This document shows positions 4,843 through 5,268 of a stretch of DNA of 5,268 nucleotides, one piece after another; position 1 is the first letter of the stretch; the number at the start of each line of letters is the position of its first letter. Under the pieces are notes generated by a model, which was given only the letters and a program-made list of their open reading frames with translations, was not told where the DNA came from and did no database searches. Origin of the DNA: an uncultured Collinsella sp. (GTDB lineage Bacteria; Actinomycetota; Coriobacteriia; Coriobacteriales; Coriobacteriaceae); the NCBI GenBank assembly GCA_900551635.1, contig URWQ01000123.1:1-5268 (forward strand). The letters are read 5' to 3'. The translations under genes were made by a program, and so were the position numbers.

Positions 4843-5268
4843 ATGACCACCCCCGACAAAAAGACACTCGCCACGCTCACCAAGCTGTTCGAGGAAGAGT
4901 TTGGCCCCATCGGCGACCGCCAGGTGCTCTACGTGCACGCGCCCGGCCGCTCCGAGATCAGTGGCAACCACACCGACCACGAGGGTGGCCACGTTATCGC
5001 CGGCTCGCTCGATGTCGCCGTCGACGGCATCGCCGTGGCAACCGATTCCAACAAGGTTCGCGTAGCCGACGAGGGCTATCCCACGTTTGAAATCGCGCTC
5101 GACACGCTAGACGTTCAGGAGTCCGAGAAGGGCACGTCCGCGAGCCTCGTCCGCGGCATGGCCCACGAAATCGCTGCTCTGGGCGTTGAGCCCCAGGGCT
5201 TCGACTTTGCCTTCACCTGCTCCGTCCCCTCGGGCGGCGGTCTTTCGAGCTCCGCTGCTGTCGAGGCG
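4843..5268 (+). CDS. galK: Galactokinase, N-terminal part (cut by window end)
   Basis: The first 142 codons of a GHMP-family sugar kinase are present; the gene runs off the right edge (family length is about 380-430 residues). Galactokinase phosphorylates galactose at C1 with ATP, the first step of the Leloir pathway in the cytoplasm. The galactokinase signature is at residues 33-48 (APGRSEISGNHTDHEG) and the ATP-binding GHMP motif at 128-139 (VPSGGGLSSSAA). VRGMAHEI at 103-110 aligns with the VRGVVKHL segment of E. coli GalK. The signature differs from the common GRVNLIGEHTDY: the glutamate that usually contacts the sugar is N42, while the aspartate D45 is kept. I recall similar GNHTDH versions in galactokinases of gut Firmicutes, so this is probably a subfamily trait. 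The ATG at 4843 follows GGAAAGGA (4830-4837) by 5 bases. It is divergent from a LacI-type repressor and preceded by two operator-like copies. Downstream galT would be expected but is not visible. Confidence 0.92.
   Translation, partial: MTTPDKKTLATLTKLFEEEFGPIGDRQVLYVHAPGRSEISGNHTDHEGGHVIAGSLDVAVDGIAVATDSNKVRVADEGYPTFEIALDTLDVQESEKGTSASLVRGMAHEIAALGVEPQGFDFAFTCSVPSGGGLSSSAAVEA

Overview
The window looks like a stretch of chromosome from a gut actinobacterium of the class Coriobacteriia, most likely Collinsella or a close relative. This is a judgement from moderately high GC, strong use of C- and G-ending codons, AT-rich control regions and recognisable protein families. No marker gene is present to prove it. 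There are five protein genes, all of known families: four complete and one cut off by the right edge. I saw no RNA gene, CRISPR array, transposase or phage gene.

Left part (1-2108): a class II ketose-bisphosphate aldolase (minus strand, 113-970) is transcribed away from a DeoR-family sugar-phosphate-responsive regulator (plus strand, 1305-2108). The roughly 330 bases between them are AT-rich. They hold a good sigma-70-type promoter for the regulator, a near-palindrome resembling a DeoR/GlpR-type operator just upstream of that promoter, and short direct repeats in the aldolase leader. The arrangement suggests that the regulator controls the aldolase and itself. Whether the aldolase acts on fructose-1,6- or tagatose-1,6-bisphosphate cannot be settled from sequence.

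Middle (2109-3472): a perfect 14-bp stem hairpin lies between the convergent regulator and a flavodiiron protein gene (minus strand, 2183-3343). The flavodiiron protein has the full beta-lactamase-fold diiron site and a C-terminal flavodoxin domain. It is expected to reduce oxygen (or nitric oxide) to protect an anaerobe. It has a strong Shine-Dalgarno, an extended -10 element, and two inverted repeats in its control region.

Right part (3473-5268): a LacI/GalR-family repressor (minus strand, 3473-4504, GTG start) is divergent from a galactokinase gene (plus strand, from 4843, running off the window). The 338-base region between them carries three copies of a 13-18-bp sequence with the core TGTTAACGTACTC. 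One lies in the repressor leader and two in front of galK. These are convincing candidate operators, so the pair is best read as a galactose-utilisation control locus in which the repressor regulates galK and itself. The galactokinase has an altered family signature (GNHTDH in place of GEHTDY).

The most informative elements are the galactose operators, the inverted repeats in front of the flavodiiron gene, and the hairpin carrying GGTGCCTGTCCCC, which may belong to a dispersed repeat family. I found no previously undescribed multi-gene system.
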